64,000 nt of DNA from Pectobacterium atrosepticum (GTDB taxonomy: Bacteria; Pseudomonadota; Gammaproteobacteria; Enterobacterales; Enterobacteriaceae): positions 434,001-498,000 of the forward strand of contig CP036163.1 in the NCBI GenBank assembly GCA_019056595.1. Direction: 5' to 3'. Each line of letters starts with the position of its first letter. Position 1 is the stretch's first letter. Shown in pieces: positions 46,324 through 58,376 of this stretch. The position numbers were made by a program, and so were the translations under genes. Under the pieces are notes generated by a model. The model was given only the letters and a program-made list of their open reading frames with translations. It had not been told where the DNA came from and ran no database searches.

Positions 46324-47073
46324 CTACTTCAGTTTCACTTGAGGCAGCGAAGACGGGTCGAAGCCGTTCAACTTGATGGTTCCCAAAGTTTGGCTTGAGA
46401 GATTGATCTGCTTCTTGCGGCCGGTCTTTGTGTCGCTGACGCCACGCACAGCCTCGTGCAAGACCCAGCCGTTGATTTCGGGCGCGTACTTGAAGTGAAA
46501 TTCATTCCACCAGTGTTCCCGGGACCCGCCTTCCGTGACCACAGTGAAACGCCCGGGAGCCACACGTGAATAGCTATAGGGGTCTCCCGCAGCGCCCCCG
46601 CACCGGGCGCACGGAACGATCTTGTCGTTCTGGGCGAGCGTTCTCAACTGCCCTTGTCCATCGCGTGCCACTAGCAACAATGTGCGCGACGGGCCTTCCC
46701 GTGCACTCGGATCACTGCTGGCAGGGCGCTCAAGTACGACCAGTGCTGCAGCGTTGCCTTGGCCAGTGAGATCGCCAATCTGGGCATCCAGCAGTTTGGA
46801 CCCGTCGGCAGTCAGACCCTTTAAGTCATCTTTGGTCAGTGGCTGGACGCTGCCCGGCCCCTGTGGGGACTCCGACGTTGGCGCCGAGCCGGCAGTCTGC
46901 ACACGCACTATGCTTGGTTGAGCGGCGAGGCTGGCTGCAGAGAAACATGCCACCCAAGCCAATGAAAGAACCAAAGTTGATCGAAGTGCGAGCGAGCGAG
47001 TGAGATGGGCCGGTCCAGTTGCGGTCGAACTGGCGGCTCCGAACAATGCGCCAAAAAAATTACTTGTTCTCAT
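46324..47073 (-). CDS. Predicted exported hypothetical protein of foreign origin
   Basis: 249 residues. An N-terminal region with Arg and a hydrophobic stretch (LALRSTLVLSLAWVACFSAASLAA) ends at AQPSI, giving a signal peptide of about 50 residues. The mature part has no domain I recognise; CARCGG may bind metal or form disulfides, and the end is basic (KTGRKKQINLSSQTLGTIKL). GC-rich codon use resembles Xanthomonas or betaproteobacteria rather than this chromosome. Its ATG overlaps the DUF4189 gene stop (ATGA), so the two are one transcription unit. It could be a partner or immunity protein; that is inference. Confidence 0.6.
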   Translation of the reverse strand: MRTSNFFGALFGAASSTATGPAHLTRSLALRSTLVLSLAWVACFSAASLAAQPSIVRVQTAGSAPTSESPQGPGSVQPLTKDDLKGLTADGSKLLDAQIGDLTGQGNAAALVVLERPASSDPSAREGPSRTLLLVARDGQGQLRTLAQNDKIVPCARCGGAAGDPYSYSRVAPGRFTVVTEGGSREHWWNEFHFKYAPEINGWVLHEAVRGVSDTKTGRKKQINLSSQTLGTIKLNGFDPSSLPQVKLK

Positions 47074-47591
47074 TTGAATCCTTCAGCTAACGGATACGGA
47101 CTGCATGCGCTGTACAAAACCACGCAACTCCTGTCGCTATCTTTACACTTTTGGATGCCCGATGCAATCGCTTCATCCACGGTCGCTCTAGACGCGATGT
47201 TGTAACCCCATTCACCGACGATCATTGCTGTGCAGCCATTCTTATAGGAGTTCTCGATCTTGCAGTGCTCGCCGCCCTTTGTCGCACAGTCAGCCAACGC
47301 TGCATGTTGTGCGGCAGGTTCACTTGGGAGCCAGGTCGAGAAACCAAGAATACCTTTTGGCTTGTCGCCTGCGATCGCACCCCAGCGGTCTTCCCATATG
47401 GGCGCCGGAGGACTCGGTTCATACTGCCAGCCGCCCCCGCCCGCGTTGCCCCCACCGGGAATAGGAGCGCATCCTGCTGTGGCACCTCCGCCAATCGGGT
47501 AGGAACCTGGCGGGCAGTTTCCTTCGGCATGGACGTCTATGCTGAAGCAAGAAAGAGCGAGCAACGCACCTGCCAAGTTGATGCATTTCAT
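47070..47591 (-). CDS. Secreted DUF4189-domain protein
   Basis: 173 residues. Sec signal peptide (LAGALLALSCFSIDVHA), then a CPPGSYPIGGGATAGCAPIPGG motif, a Gly/Pro-rich spacer and a C-terminal DUF4189 domain (about 65-170): WGAIAGDKPKGILGFSTW, AALADCATKGGEHCKIENSY, NGCTAMIVGEWGY, SGIQKCKDSDRSCVVLYSAC. Six or more Cys in the mature part suggest disulfides in the periplasm or outside. DUF4189 proteins are common in Xanthomonadaceae and some betaproteobacteria, often beside secretion loci. Function unknown; the first two lines are my recall of family occurrence. Confidence 0.75.
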   Translation of the reverse strand: MKCINLAGALLALSCFSIDVHAEGNCPPGSYPIGGGATAGCAPIPGGGNAGGGGWQYEPSPPAPIWEDRWGAIAGDKPKGILGFSTWLPSEPAAQHAALADCATKGGEHCKIENSYKNGCTAMIVGEWGYNIASRATVDEAIASGIQKCKDSDRSCVVLYSACSPYPLAEGFK

Positions 47592-47630
47592 GAGCGTACT
47601 CCAGGGTCGCCTTGATAGGACCTCACTCTC

Positions 47631-47945
47631 TCAGGGGGGCACTTGAGCGCTGGACCGGTACCCTCCGAGATTCGAATGGGCAGCGTTGACAGTCGAAGCC
47701 GCAGGCGGTGCTGCCCCACTCCAAGACCCAGGCGGCTGCCCCTGCGGCCCCGGACGGTTCACGGAACCTCCCCCATTGACCTGCGCATAGCTCATGAACT
47801 GCCCCATCGTGCCCCAAAAAACGCTGCGGCCATCGGCGGGCCGGCCACACCTAGCAAGGCGATAAACGAAGCACGGCTCTGAGCGTTGGAGCCTGCAGCA
47901 TCGTCCGGCGGAACCGGGATCGCTTCGATTGCTCCCATCGCGAGC
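47631..47945 (-). pseudogene. Frameshifted C-terminal fragment, possibly VirB6/TrbL-like
   Basis: One minus-strand frame reads [20 protein letters not shown] and AAFF, then after a one-base shift in the GGGG run at 47812-47815 the next frame reads GTMGQFMSYAQVNGGGS and continues Pro/Ser-rich to QVPP and the stop at 47631. A hydrophobic PPMAAAFFxGxMGxF stretch followed by a disordered tail is what the end of VirB6/TrbL type IV secretion proteins looks like. The identification is tentative. It ends at the Tn3 tnpA fragment. Confidence 0.4.
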
Positions 47946-48183
47946 TGGGGCAAGCGGATTGAACCTGGTGACCGCCGCCATCGTGCTGTGGAACACGGTC
48001 TACCTGGAGCGGGCTACCCAAGGACTGGTTGACGCCGGAAATCCGGTGAATACCGACCTGTATCAGTACCTGTCGCCGTTAGGTTGGGAGCACATCAACC
48101 TGACCGACGATTACGTCTGGCGGCAGAGCCGCAAGCTTGAAGACGGCAAATTCAGGCCGCTACGACAGCTCGGAAAACCTTAG
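47945..48183 (+). pseudogene. Tn3-family transposase (TnpA) C-terminal fragment
   Basis: Encodes [20 protein letters not shown], then [20 protein letters not shown] and [10 protein letters not shown]: the highly conserved end of Tn3 TnpA including the final catalytic Glu region (YLER). More than 900 residues are missing. The stop codon lies in the terminal inverted repeat, as in Tn1721 relatives. Confidence 0.9.
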
Positions 48184-48216
48184 CATACGATTTTTTCCGA
48201 ATTCTCTAGGCTCCCC
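48179..48216 (-). repeat. 38-bp terminal inverted repeat of the Tn3-family element
   Basis: Starts GGGGAGCCTAGAGAATTCGG on the minus strand and ends GTATGCTAAG. Differs from the Tn1721 38-bp end, as I remember it, at about three positions. Confidence 0.75.
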
Positions 48217-48622
48217 ACGGTGGGAAATAGAACTGGGCTACCGGGAAATAAAACAGGGACTTCAGGACAGCAGGCTGACGCTGAGAAGTAAAAAATCGGA
48301 CATGGTGCGACAGGAACTGTGGGGCGTACTGCTGGCATATAATATAGTGCGTTATTAGATGATTAAGATGGCGGCGATGCTAAAAGGAATGTGGCCAAAT
48401 CAACTGAGCTTCAGGGAATCGACGGCATGGGTAATGAAGCTACTCTGGACGCTGGAAGGGGCATCACCGAGCAGGATCCCGGAGTTGGTCAAAGATGTGG
48501 CGAGCATAGCGCAGATGGTGAAGCTTCCGCCGCGCAGAGAAAGAGCTTTCCCCCGAATAGTGAAGGAAAGGCCCCAAAAGTATGCAACGGCACGGAGAAA
48601 AAATGCAGCCAAGCTTAACTGA
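48217..48622 (+). pseudogene. IS4 transposase, 3' part
   Basis: Resumes at GRWEIELGYREIK-type sequence (WEIELGYREIKQGLQDSRLT) with the catalytic Glu of the YREK-like signature, continues VRQELWGVLLAYNIVRY, an in-frame TAG where IS4 has Gln, then MIKMAAMLKGMWPNQLSF and RERAFPRIVKERPQKYAT. The stop lies inside the right terminal repeat region. Confidence 0.88.
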
Positions 48623-48631
48623 CTGGCATTA

Positions 48632-48643
48632 CGCGATATCGCG
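48632..48643. repeat. 12-bp target-site duplication of IS4, right copy
   Basis: CGCGATATCGCG, identical to 45133-45144, followed by GGTTTTTTT, the original U-tract of the ydgH terminator. Confidence 0.88.
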
Positions 48644-48752
48644 GTTTTTTTATGGCGAGCTTCCTGCCCGCCACACTGCGGGCCGTCGCAAGCGACGTTG
48701 AAAAACGTTCCCTACGTTTTTTACGTCAGCAATCAATCTACAGTGATTAAGA

Positions 48753-49634
<882 letters not shown>

Positions 49635-49663
49635 TTAACGCTGCATTACTGCAAAACGGTTTC

Positions 49664-50473
49664 TTAATGCAAGACAATCTGTTTTTGCTCTATCGAGTGA
49701 ATCTGTACTTTTATCATTTCACTCACTGGATCTTCCGGGCACTGTTCAACGAAATAGTTGAGATCGGACAGCGCGATATGGTCGCAATCCAGTTGAGCAT
49801 AAATCAGGCCGCGATCGCGAATTTCATACGGATCGTCCGGGTCAAATTGCAGCACAGCTTCACTGGCTCTCAACGCCAGTTCCATCTGTTTTTCTTCCAT
49901 CAGAGCAACTTTCAACGTATCGAGCATTTTACGCACGATCATGACATTTTCTGCTTCATCCAGATCTTCATCCAACAAACGGGTTGAAGGACCGATGTTA
50001 CCTTTCAGCCAGACTTCCAGCACATGCTCACTCAGCGTATCGCCATTGAGCGGATTGATCAGCCACATCTCTTCATCGAGCCAGTCAGCACGCAAAATCA
50101 ACTGCGTCGGGAAAATCACCGGCATCAGCGGCAGGCCGAGTTCGTTTGCGATATGCAGGAAGATAATGCCAAGCGACACGGGCATGCCCTGGCGAGATTC
50201 CAGCACCTGATCCAGCCATAGTGCATCAGACAGGCGATAAACACCGCCGGCACCGCCGAATCCCCAGGTGTGATAAAACAGCTCAATCAGTTTTTCAAGC
50301 TGAAGATCTTGCTCAAGGCCGTCAGGAATAACGGCTCGGGCGCTCTCAACCAGCTGTTGCAGATTTTGCCGCACATCCTGAGCGGGAAAGTCGCGGCGAA
50401 TAGCCTGTGAAACCAACACGACACCATCACTTAGCAGTGACTGGTTGAATTCAAAATCAGCAATAGCACTCAT
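49664..50473 (-). CDS. sirB1: SirB1 (YchA), transglutaminase-like/TPR protein
   Basis: 269 residues from MSAIADFEF, the E. coli YchA length; upstream in-frame codons overlap sirB2. The N-terminal transglutaminase-like domain has WGFGGAGGVYRLSDALWLDQ, GMPVSLGIIFLHIANELGLP and INPLNG; the C-terminal TPR-like part has ALRASEAVLQFDPDDPYEIR and RGLIYAQLDC. The catalytic Cys of transglutaminases is not evident. Function is unclear. It starts two bases after the sirB2 stop. Confidence 0.92.
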   Translation of the reverse strand: MSAIADFEFNQSLLSDGVVLVSQAIRRDFPAQDVRQNLQQLVESARAVIPDGLEQDLQLEKLIELFYHTWGFGGAGGVYRLSDALWLDQVLESRQGMPVSLGIIFLHIANELGLPLMPVIFPTQLILRADWLDEEMWLINPLNGDTLSEHVLEVWLKGNIGPSTRLLDEDLDEAENVMIVRKMLDTLKVALMEEKQMELALRASEAVLQFDPDDPYEIRDRGLIYAQLDCDHIALSDLNYFVEQCPEDPVSEMIKVQIHSIEQKQIVLH

Positions 50474-50475
50474 AA

Positions 50476-50877
50476 TTATTCCATCAGCAACGGTGACTGG
50501 GTCAGTGCCAGCAGCACAACCACACCAAAGCATAGTAAAGCAGATACAAACGCCAGCCAGCGAACTTTCTGGCTACGGGGGCGTTTCCCCAAGGCAATAG
50601 CGCCAAGAAGGATATAAATGATAACGCCAAACAGTTTTTCCGTCAGCCAGCTTTGCTCGGGCGTAAACGGATAAGTGTGACTCAGAATGATTAAACCAAT
50701 ACCGCTGATCAATAACAAGGTATCGTTAATATGCGGCAGAATTTTAACCCAGCGCTGTTGCAGTAAAGCCGATTGCCGACATAGCCAGAAAAAACGGATG
50801 ACAAACAGGGAAATACTGATGCCAACCGTTGCCAGATGAAGATATATCGTGGCTGGGTAAAGAGTTATCACGTCCAT
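50476..50877 (-). CDS. sirB2: SirB2 (YchQ) inner-membrane protein
   Basis: 133 residues with four hydrophobic segments: LHLATVGISISLFVIRFFWL, DTLLLISGIGLIILSH, LFGVIIYILLGAIAL and WLAFVSALLCFGVVVLLAL. It matches the SirB family. Role in the membrane unknown. Five bases separate it from prmC and two from sirB1, so it is part of the prfA operon. Confidence 0.92.
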   Translation of the reverse strand: MDVITLYPATIYLHLATVGISISLFVIRFFWLCRQSALLQQRWVKILPHINDTLLLISGIGLIILSHTYPFTPEQSWLTEKLFGVIIYILLGAIALGKRPRSQKVRWLAFVSALLCFGVVVLLALTQSPLLME

Positions 50878-50882
50878 TGCTC

Positions 50883-51728
50883 CTAATAATTGATGGTATC
50901 CAACCAGCGCCCTAACGACACACGGTCATTGCCACCATAATCCTGATAAGTTTCTATCTGTGTAAATCCTCGTACCTGCAACAGTCGACGCACGGCGTCC
51001 CCCTGCTGCCAGCCGTGTTCCAACAGCAGCCACCCACCGGCATCTAAATAATGCGGGGCGGATTCAATAATGGCGCGTAAATCCGCCAACCCGTTGTCGG
51101 CAGCAATCAGTGCGCTGGCAGGTTCAAAGCGAACATCCCCCTGCGCCAGATGCACATCATCAACATCGATATACGGAGGATTACTGACGATAAGCGCAAA
51201 GCGCATGTGTTCGAGCGGTGAATACCAGCTTCCAGGCAAAAAACGGGCGTTGTCGAGCTTCAATTGCTGGGCATTTTTTGTCGCTAACGCAACCGCGTCC
51301 GGTTGAAGGTCAACACCAATCACCCGGCAATCACGTCGCTCGCTGGCCAACGCCAGCGCGATCGCGCCGGTTCCAGTGCCCAAATCCAGCACGGAACACG
51401 GCGTTTGAGGCAGGCGCAACAACGCTTGCTCGACCAAGCATTCGGTATCGGGACGGGGAATCAGCGTGGCGGGCGAGACGGCCAGCGGCAGTGACCAGAA
51501 CTCGCGCACGCCGATCAAATAAGCGATAGGTTCTCCCTGTTCACGGCGCGCCAACAGTTCAGTTAACGGCTGCTGTTCAGCCGCGCTCAACTCGGTTTCA
51601 CCAAACGCTAGCAAGAACGTGCGAGACTTGCCGGTCACAAAGCCCAACAGAATTTCCGCATCTCGCTTCGGGCTTTCACCCGCTGCGAGTTGCTCCGTCG
51701 CAGAGATTAACCAATCCTGATACGTCAT
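50883..51728 (-). CDS. prmC: Release-factor glutamine methyltransferase PrmC (HemK)
   Basis: 281 residues. N-terminal helical domain, then SAM motif I in SVLDLGTGTGAIALALASER, and the catalytic NPPY in IVSNPPYIDVDDV. It methylates the GGQ glutamine of RF1 and RF2 and so raises termination efficiency. Its ATG shares one base with the prfA stop (TAATG), giving tight coupling to its substrate's gene. Confidence 0.98.
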   Translation of the reverse strand: MTYQDWLISATEQLAAGESPKRDAEILLGFVTGKSRTFLLAFGETELSAAEQQPLTELLARREQGEPIAYLIGVREFWSLPLAVSPATLIPRPDTECLVEQALLRLPQTPCSVLDLGTGTGAIALALASERRDCRVIGVDLQPDAVALATKNAQQLKLDNARFLPGSWYSPLEHMRFALIVSNPPYIDVDDVHLAQGDVRFEPASALIAADNGLADLRAIIESAPHYLDAGGWLLLEHGWQQGDAVRRLLQVRGFTQIETYQDYGGNDRVSLGRWLDTINY

Positions 51729-52810
51729 TATTCCTGCTCGGACAACGCAGCAAGCTGATCGGCCTGATATTCCTGTACTACTGGCTGAATCAGCGCGTCC
51801 AGTTTCCCTTCCATGACTTCATCCAGTCGGTAAAGCGTCAGGTTAATACGGTGATCGGTCACCCTTCCCTGTGGGAAATTGTAGGTGCGGATACGGTCGG
51901 AACGATCGCCACTGCCAAGCAGGTTACGGCGTGTTGACGCTTCTTCCTGCTGACGTTTATGGATTTCTGCCGCACGAATACGCGCGCCCAACACTGACAA
52001 CGCTTTAGCTTTGTTCTTGTGCTGTGAACGTTCGTCCTGACATTCCACAACAATACCGGTTGGCAAGTGGGTAATACGAATGGCGGAGTCGGTGGTGTTA
52101 ACGTGCTGACCGCCCGCGCCAGAAGAGCGGAAGGTATCGATGCGTAAATCCGAAGGGTTGATGTCCGGCAGTTCCGCTTCCGGCACTGCCGCCATGACAG
52201 CGACCGTACAGGCCGATGTATGAATTCGCCCCTGAGATTCAGTAGCAGGAACGCGCTGTACGCGATGACCGCCGGATTCAAACTTGAGCTGGCCGTACAC
52301 ACCGTCACCGGAGATTTTGGCAATCACTTCTTTATAACCGCCATGTTCACCATCGCTGGCACTCATAACTTCCACGCGCCAGCGGCGTGATTCAGCATAA
52401 CGGCTGTACATGCGGAACAGGTCGCCAGCAAAAATCGCGGCTTCGTCCCCACCCGTTCCGGCACGCACTTCCAGAAAACAGCCGCGTTCATCGTCGGGGT
52501 CTTTCGGCAACAACAGCACCTGAAGCTCCTGCTCCAGTGCTTCAATCGCCGCTTTACCCTCTTTCAGTTCTTCCTGCGCCATATCGCGCATTTCTGGATC
52601 GTCCAGCATCATTTCTGCGGTCTGCTGATCCTCTTGCGCCTGCTGCCATTGCTGGAAACAGCGGGTAATATCAGTGAGCTGTGCATATTCTCGCGACAAC
52701 GCGCGAAAGCGATCCATGTCAGCGATGACGCTGGGCTCACCGAGTAACGCCTGGACTTCTTCGTGGCGTTCTTGTAACGCTTCCAGTTTAGCAACAATAG
52801 AAGGCTTCAT
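51728..52810 (-). CDS. prfA: Peptide chain release factor 1
   Basis: 360 residues. PAT tripeptide ([14 protein letters not shown]) that reads UAA/UAG, and the peptidyl-transferase GGQ in [20 protein letters not shown]. The ATG lies 33 bp after hemA. RF1 releases peptides at UAG and UAA codons. Confidence 0.98.
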   Translation of the reverse strand: MKPSIVAKLEALQERHEEVQALLGEPSVIADMDRFRALSREYAQLTDITRCFQQWQQAQEDQQTAEMMLDDPEMRDMAQEELKEGKAAIEALEQELQVLLLPKDPDDERGCFLEVRAGTGGDEAAIFAGDLFRMYSRYAESRRWRVEVMSASDGEHGGYKEVIAKISGDGVYGQLKFESGGHRVQRVPATESQGRIHTSACTVAVMAAVPEAELPDINPSDLRIDTFRSSGAGGQHVNTTDSAIRITHLPTGIVVECQDERSQHKNKAKALSVLGARIRAAEIHKRQQEEASTRRNLLGSGDRSDRIRTYNFPQGRVTDHRINLTLYRLDEVMEGKLDALIQPVVQEYQADQLAALSEQE

Positions 52811-52843
52811 GCGGGCGGTTAAATCCTGTAATAGAGATGAATG

Positions 52844-54100
52844 CTAGTCCAGCCCAAGGCTGTCACGTAAAATTTGTAACCGGTTTTGGTCGCCGTCACG
52901 AGCGGCTTGCTGAAGGGATTTGGTCGGCGCGTGAATCAGACGATTAGTTAAACGGTGTGTCAATTCCTGAATCACCGCCTCAACGTCATTGCCTTGCTGA
53001 ATGGCAGCCAGCGCTTTGGCCGTCATTTCCGCACGCAGCTCATCGGCCTGAGCGCGATAATCGCGAATCGTTTCCACCGCGGACTGCGCACGCAGCCACG
53101 CCATGAAATCGGAGCTTTCCTGCTGCACGATAGATTCAGCCTGCACCGCCGCCGCTTTGCGCTGCGCAAGATTATGCTGAATAATCGCATGCAGATCGTC
53201 CACACTGTAGAGATAAACGTTCGGCAATTTGCCCACTTCTGGCTCAATATCACGTGGAACCGCAATATCTACCATCAGCATAGGCTGATTCCGTCTCGCC
53301 TTCAGCGTCCGTTCCATCATCCCTTTTCCGATAATCGGCAGCGTGCTTGCCGTTGAACTGATCACGATATCAGCATGAACGAGCTGTTCGTCCAACTCAG
53401 CCAAGGTGATGACTTCTGCGCCCACTTCTGTTGCCAATGCCTGTGCGCGTTCACGGGTTCGGTTCGCGATCACCATTTTCTGAACGTTGTGATCTCGAAG
53501 ATAGCGAGCGACCAGTTCAATGGTTTCTCCAGCACCGACCAGCAGCACAGTGACATCGGCCAGTGATTCAAAAATCTGTCGCGCCAGCGTACAAGCAGCA
53601 AACGCCACCGACACCGCGCTGGCACCGATATCCGTTTCTGTACGAACACGCTTGGCGACGGTAAAGGATTTCTGGAACAACCGCTCCAGTTCGCTGGACA
53701 AGGAATGGCCACGCTGTGATTCGGCAAACGCCTTCTTCACCTGCCCTAAAATTTGCGGTTCGCCTAACACCAGAGAATCCAGACCACTGGCAACGCGCAT
53801 GAGATGGCTAACAGCAGCGTTGCCCTGATGCCAATATAGGCTGCTGTTGACTTCTTCCGGGCGCAATTGATGATATTCGCACAGCCAGCGAATCAACTGC
53901 TCACGCTGATTTTCCTGTTCGTCAACGCTAAGGTAGAGTTCCGTGCGATTGCAGGTAGACAGCACAACACCGCCCTGCACCAGCGGTTGCTGTAACAGAC
54001 TATCGAGGGCCACCCCGAGTTTATCTTGTGAGAACACAACGCGTTCACGCAAAGAAACGGGGGCGGTTTTGTGATTAATACCAAGCGCAAGCAGGGTCAT
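52844..54100 (-). CDS. hemA: Glutamyl-tRNA reductase
   Basis: 418 residues. The catalytic Cys is in [11 protein letters not shown] near residue 50; [19 protein letters not shown], the NADPH loop [17 protein letters not shown] and [12 protein letters not shown] follow, and a C-terminal dimerisation helix. It makes glutamate-1-semialdehyde, the first committed step of tetrapyrrole synthesis. Divergent from lolB; head of the prfA block. The N-terminal sequence [19 protein letters not shown] includes the region known to govern FtsH/Lon-type turnover in relatives. Confidence 0.98.
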   Translation of the reverse strand: MTLLALGINHKTAPVSLRERVVFSQDKLGVALDSLLQQPLVQGGVVLSTCNRTELYLSVDEQENQREQLIRWLCEYHQLRPEEVNSSLYWHQGNAAVSHLMRVASGLDSLVLGEPQILGQVKKAFAESQRGHSLSSELERLFQKSFTVAKRVRTETDIGASAVSVAFAACTLARQIFESLADVTVLLVGAGETIELVARYLRDHNVQKMVIANRTRERAQALATEVGAEVITLAELDEQLVHADIVISSTASTLPIIGKGMMERTLKARRNQPMLMVDIAVPRDIEPEVGKLPNVYLYSVDDLHAIIQHNLAQRKAAAVQAESIVQQESSDFMAWLRAQSAVETIRDYRAQADELRAEMTAKALAAIQQGNDVEAVIQELTHRLTNRLIHAPTKSLQQAARDGDQNRLQILRDSLGLD

Positions 54101-54330
54101 TAGGCTGTTTCTAAGTAATACCGATCTTAGTATGGATTTCGTTTGAGTCGCATTCTACTTGATGCAGGAGTGCAAGAAAAGCGACAGCACGCGATACACC
54201 TCGTCTGAGGTATACGCTTTTTGATAAAAAACAATAAACGCCATTAACGAATAACAACCATTGACGCTGAGCGGTAAGCCCGTTAGCGTGACGTATTTCA
54301 CGGACTTCTTCATTACAGGATACGACCGAC

Positions 54331-54954
54331 ATGCCAACCAAAACCGTCCGATGCCTGCGTTTACTGCCTTTAGCCAGCCTATTGCTAGCCGCCTGTAGCG
54401 TTAATCAACCAACACAAACGGGTAAAAGCCCAACCTCGCCAGAGTGGCAAAAACATCAACAAAAAGTACAGCAACTCACCCAATATCAAACGCGCGGCGC
54501 TTTTGCCTATATCTCCGATAGCAAAAGAGTATCAGCCAATTTTTTCTGGCAGGACACGCCTCCGCAGCGTTATAGACTGTTGCTGACCAACCCGCTCGGC
54601 AGCACCGAATTAGAACTGCGCGCCCAGCCCGACGGCGTGCAAATCACCGACAATCAAGGCAAACGTTACGTAGGTAAAGATGCCGAGTACATGATTCAGC
54701 AACTGACCGGCATGGCGATCCCGCTGAATAATCTGCGTCAATGGATCCTCGGCATACCGGGTGATGCGACCGAATTCACATTGGATGAACGCTATCTGCT
54801 AAAAACCATCACCTATCGTCAGGGCAATCAAAACTGGGATGTCAGCTATCAGAGCTACAACACCGAGTTGACGCCCCCGCTTCCAACCAGTCTGGAATTG
54901 GTTCAGGGCGAACAGCGAATTAAGCTGAAGATGAATAACTGGATGGTTAAATAG
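54331..54954 (+). CDS. lolB: Outer-membrane lipoprotein receptor LolB
   Basis: 207 residues. Lipoprotein signal peptide with lipobox LLLAAC (Cys at about 22), then [40 protein letters not shown] and [13 protein letters not shown]. LolB takes lipoproteins from periplasmic LolA and inserts them in the outer membrane. ispE follows after 2 bp. Divergent from hemA as in E. coli. Confidence 0.96.
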   Translation: MPTKTVRCLRLLPLASLLLAACSVNQPTQTGKSPTSPEWQKHQQKVQQLTQYQTRGAFAYISDSKRVSANFFWQDTPPQRYRLLLTNPLGSTELELRAQPDGVQITDNQGKRYVGKDAEYMIQQLTGMAIPLNNLRQWILGIPGDATEFTLDERYLLKTITYRQGNQNWDVSYQSYNTELTPPLPTSLELVQGEQRIKLKMNNWMVK

Positions 54955-54956
54955 CG

Positions 54957-56914
<1,958 letters not shown>

Positions 56915-56955
56915 TCGCTTCTGACCGGGTAACCGATCACAAACGATAATGATGG

Positions 56956-56987
56956 AGCCACCTGTAACAAGGTGGCTTTCTTATTTC
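56956..56987 (+). terminator. Terminator of prs
   Basis: AGCCACCT / AGGTGGCT stem, six-base loop, then TTCTTATTTCT. Confidence 0.85.
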
Positions 56988-57077
56988 TACCGTTGTTGTC
57001 GCTATAAAAAACAAAAAGCCACCATAGCGAGGCTACAGCGGCTTTACTGTTTAATGTTCATTCGACTTCATTAACGC

Positions 57078-57347
57078 TTATGGGTGACGCTGGCGGCGGC
57101 AACGCTTATCAAAGTGTTTAACCCACCAATAACGGTCTGCGACTTCTTCACGCCCGCTAATACGCGCCCCCACCAACCAAAATATTGCGCCAGAAAAGAT
57201 ACCAACCAAGTCAATGTAAGTCATATATTCAGGGACATTCAGCTTAGGAAACTGACTAGCGATGGAGAAGCCAATACCACCAATCATCAGAATCATACCA
57301 AGCCCCATCAACACATTACCCAATGCTGCCACATTCTTGCGTTTCAT
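57078..57347 (-). CDS. ychH: YchH stress-induced inner-membrane protein
   Basis: 89 residues with two membrane segments (VLMGLGMILMIGGIGFSIA and LVGIFSGAIFWLVGARIS), a basic N-terminus and an Arg-rich tail. Matches E. coli YchH in size and position between prs and pth. Cold- or stress-inducible in E. coli through CRP; no clear CRP site seen here. GGAGGTGGCAG precedes the ATG. Confidence 0.9.
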   Translation of the reverse strand: MKRKNVAALGNVLMGLGMILMIGGIGFSIASQFPKLNVPEYMTYIDLVGIFSGAIFWLVGARISGREEVADRYWWVKHFDKRCRRQRHP

Positions 57348-57659
57348 CTGCCACCTCCAGATTAATTCTGTGGATGAATCGGAGTGCCATTACAGGTTGC
57401 TTCCTTATATTGATATAATTATAGACAATAACGCAGTCGGATGATTGCGGGAGGGATCACAGATAAAGGGAATGATTAATATTTTTTTACGTTTAAACAA
57501 ATAAATAGACAAAAATATGAATAATCACATCACTAAACAAATAACAATGTATTCACATTCCAATACCGCGATTTGGCTATCCACCATGCGGTGTGTAAAC
57601 TAGCGTTCTCATAATCACGCTACCCTGCGTAAGTCTAAGCACGTAATCTGGAATATACC
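57348..57659. other. Divergent region ychH-pth
   Basis: 312 bp, very AT-rich; promoters of ychH and pth only. No gene or RNA seen. Confidence 0.45.
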
Positions 57660-58247
57660 GTGAGCAGCATTAAATTAATTGTCGGCCTGGCTAATCCTGG
57701 CGCGGAATATGCCGCCACTCGTCATAATGCGGGTGCCTGGTTTGTCGATCGTCTGGCTGAGTCTTATCGCCAGTCGCTAAAAGAAGAAAGCAAATTTTTC
57801 GGTTACACCTCCCGTCTGAACCTGGCTGGGCAAGATGTACGTCTGCTGGTTCCCACCACGTTCATGAACCTAAGCGGAAAAGCCGTCGCGGCAATGGCCA
57901 CCTTCTACCGCATCCAGCCCGATGAAATTCTGGTTGCACACGATGAACTGGATTTATTACCGGGGATTGCCAAACTTAAACTGGGTGGCGGACACGGCGG
58001 TCATAACGGGCTTAAAGACATCATCAGTAAATTGGGTAATAACCCTAACTTCCATCGTTTGCGCATTGGTATCGGTCATCCGGGTGATAAAAGTAAAGTG
58101 ACCGGTTTTGTGTTGGGTAAGCCACCGATGAGCGAGCAGACTCTGATCGACGAGGCCATTGACGAAGCCGTGCGCTGCACAGAAATTCTTATGAAAGAAG
58201 ACATGATAAAAGCGATGAATCGCTTACATGCTTTCAAAGCGGCATAA
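57660..58247 (+). CDS. pth: Peptidyl-tRNA hydrolase
   Basis: 195 residues from a [23 protein letters not shown] (catalytic His in TRHNAG), [22 protein letters not shown] with the Asp, and [20 protein letters not shown], all as in E. coli Pth. It recycles peptidyl-tRNA released from stalled ribosomes. ychF follows 129 bp downstream. Confidence 0.98.
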   Translation: MSSIKLIVGLANPGAEYAATRHNAGAWFVDRLAESYRQSLKEESKFFGYTSRLNLAGQDVRLLVPTTFMNLSGKAVAAMATFYRIQPDEILVAHDELDLLPGIAKLKLGGGHGGHNGLKDIISKLGNNPNFHRLRIGIGHPGDKSKVTGFVLGKPPMSEQTLIDEAIDEAVRCTEILMKEDMIKAMNRLHAFKAA

Positions 58248-58376
58248 TCTGGTCAGAATGCGGATGGTAGATCGAGATAAATCACCATTCCGTGTATAAT
58301 CGGCCGAAATGTTTCCATTCTGACAGGCAAGATAAAGTAATTGCCTGATTAATAAGTTATTTAAGGTGATATAAAC

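Larger units (their letters stand above)
45824..48216. mobile_element. Tn3-family element with Tn1721-type end, degraded, carrying foreign cargo
   Basis: The insert starts GGGGAGCCT and ends with the reverse complement AGGCTCCCC. The right 38 bp (48179-48216) read, reverse-complemented, GGGGAGCC-AGAATTCGG then AAAAATCGTATGCTAAG, nearly the Tn1721 inverted repeat. Flanks CCGGT (left) and ACGGT (right) are a probable 5-bp target duplication with one change. Only the last 80 or so codons of tnpA remain; the left end is truncated after about nine bases by an IS481 fragment. Confidence 0.75.
45145..48631 (+). mobile_element. IS4-family insertion sequence carrying a nested Tn3-family element
   Basis: Left terminal repeat TAATGCCGATCAGTTAAG (as in E. 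coli IS4) and right repeat, reverse-complemented, TAATGCCAGTCAGTTAAG: 16 of 18 identical. Both ends abut the 12-bp duplication. The outer IS4 is split at 45823/48217 by a 2.4-kb Tn3-type insertion and also has an internal deletion near 45655 and an amber codon, so it is dead. Confidence 0.88.
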
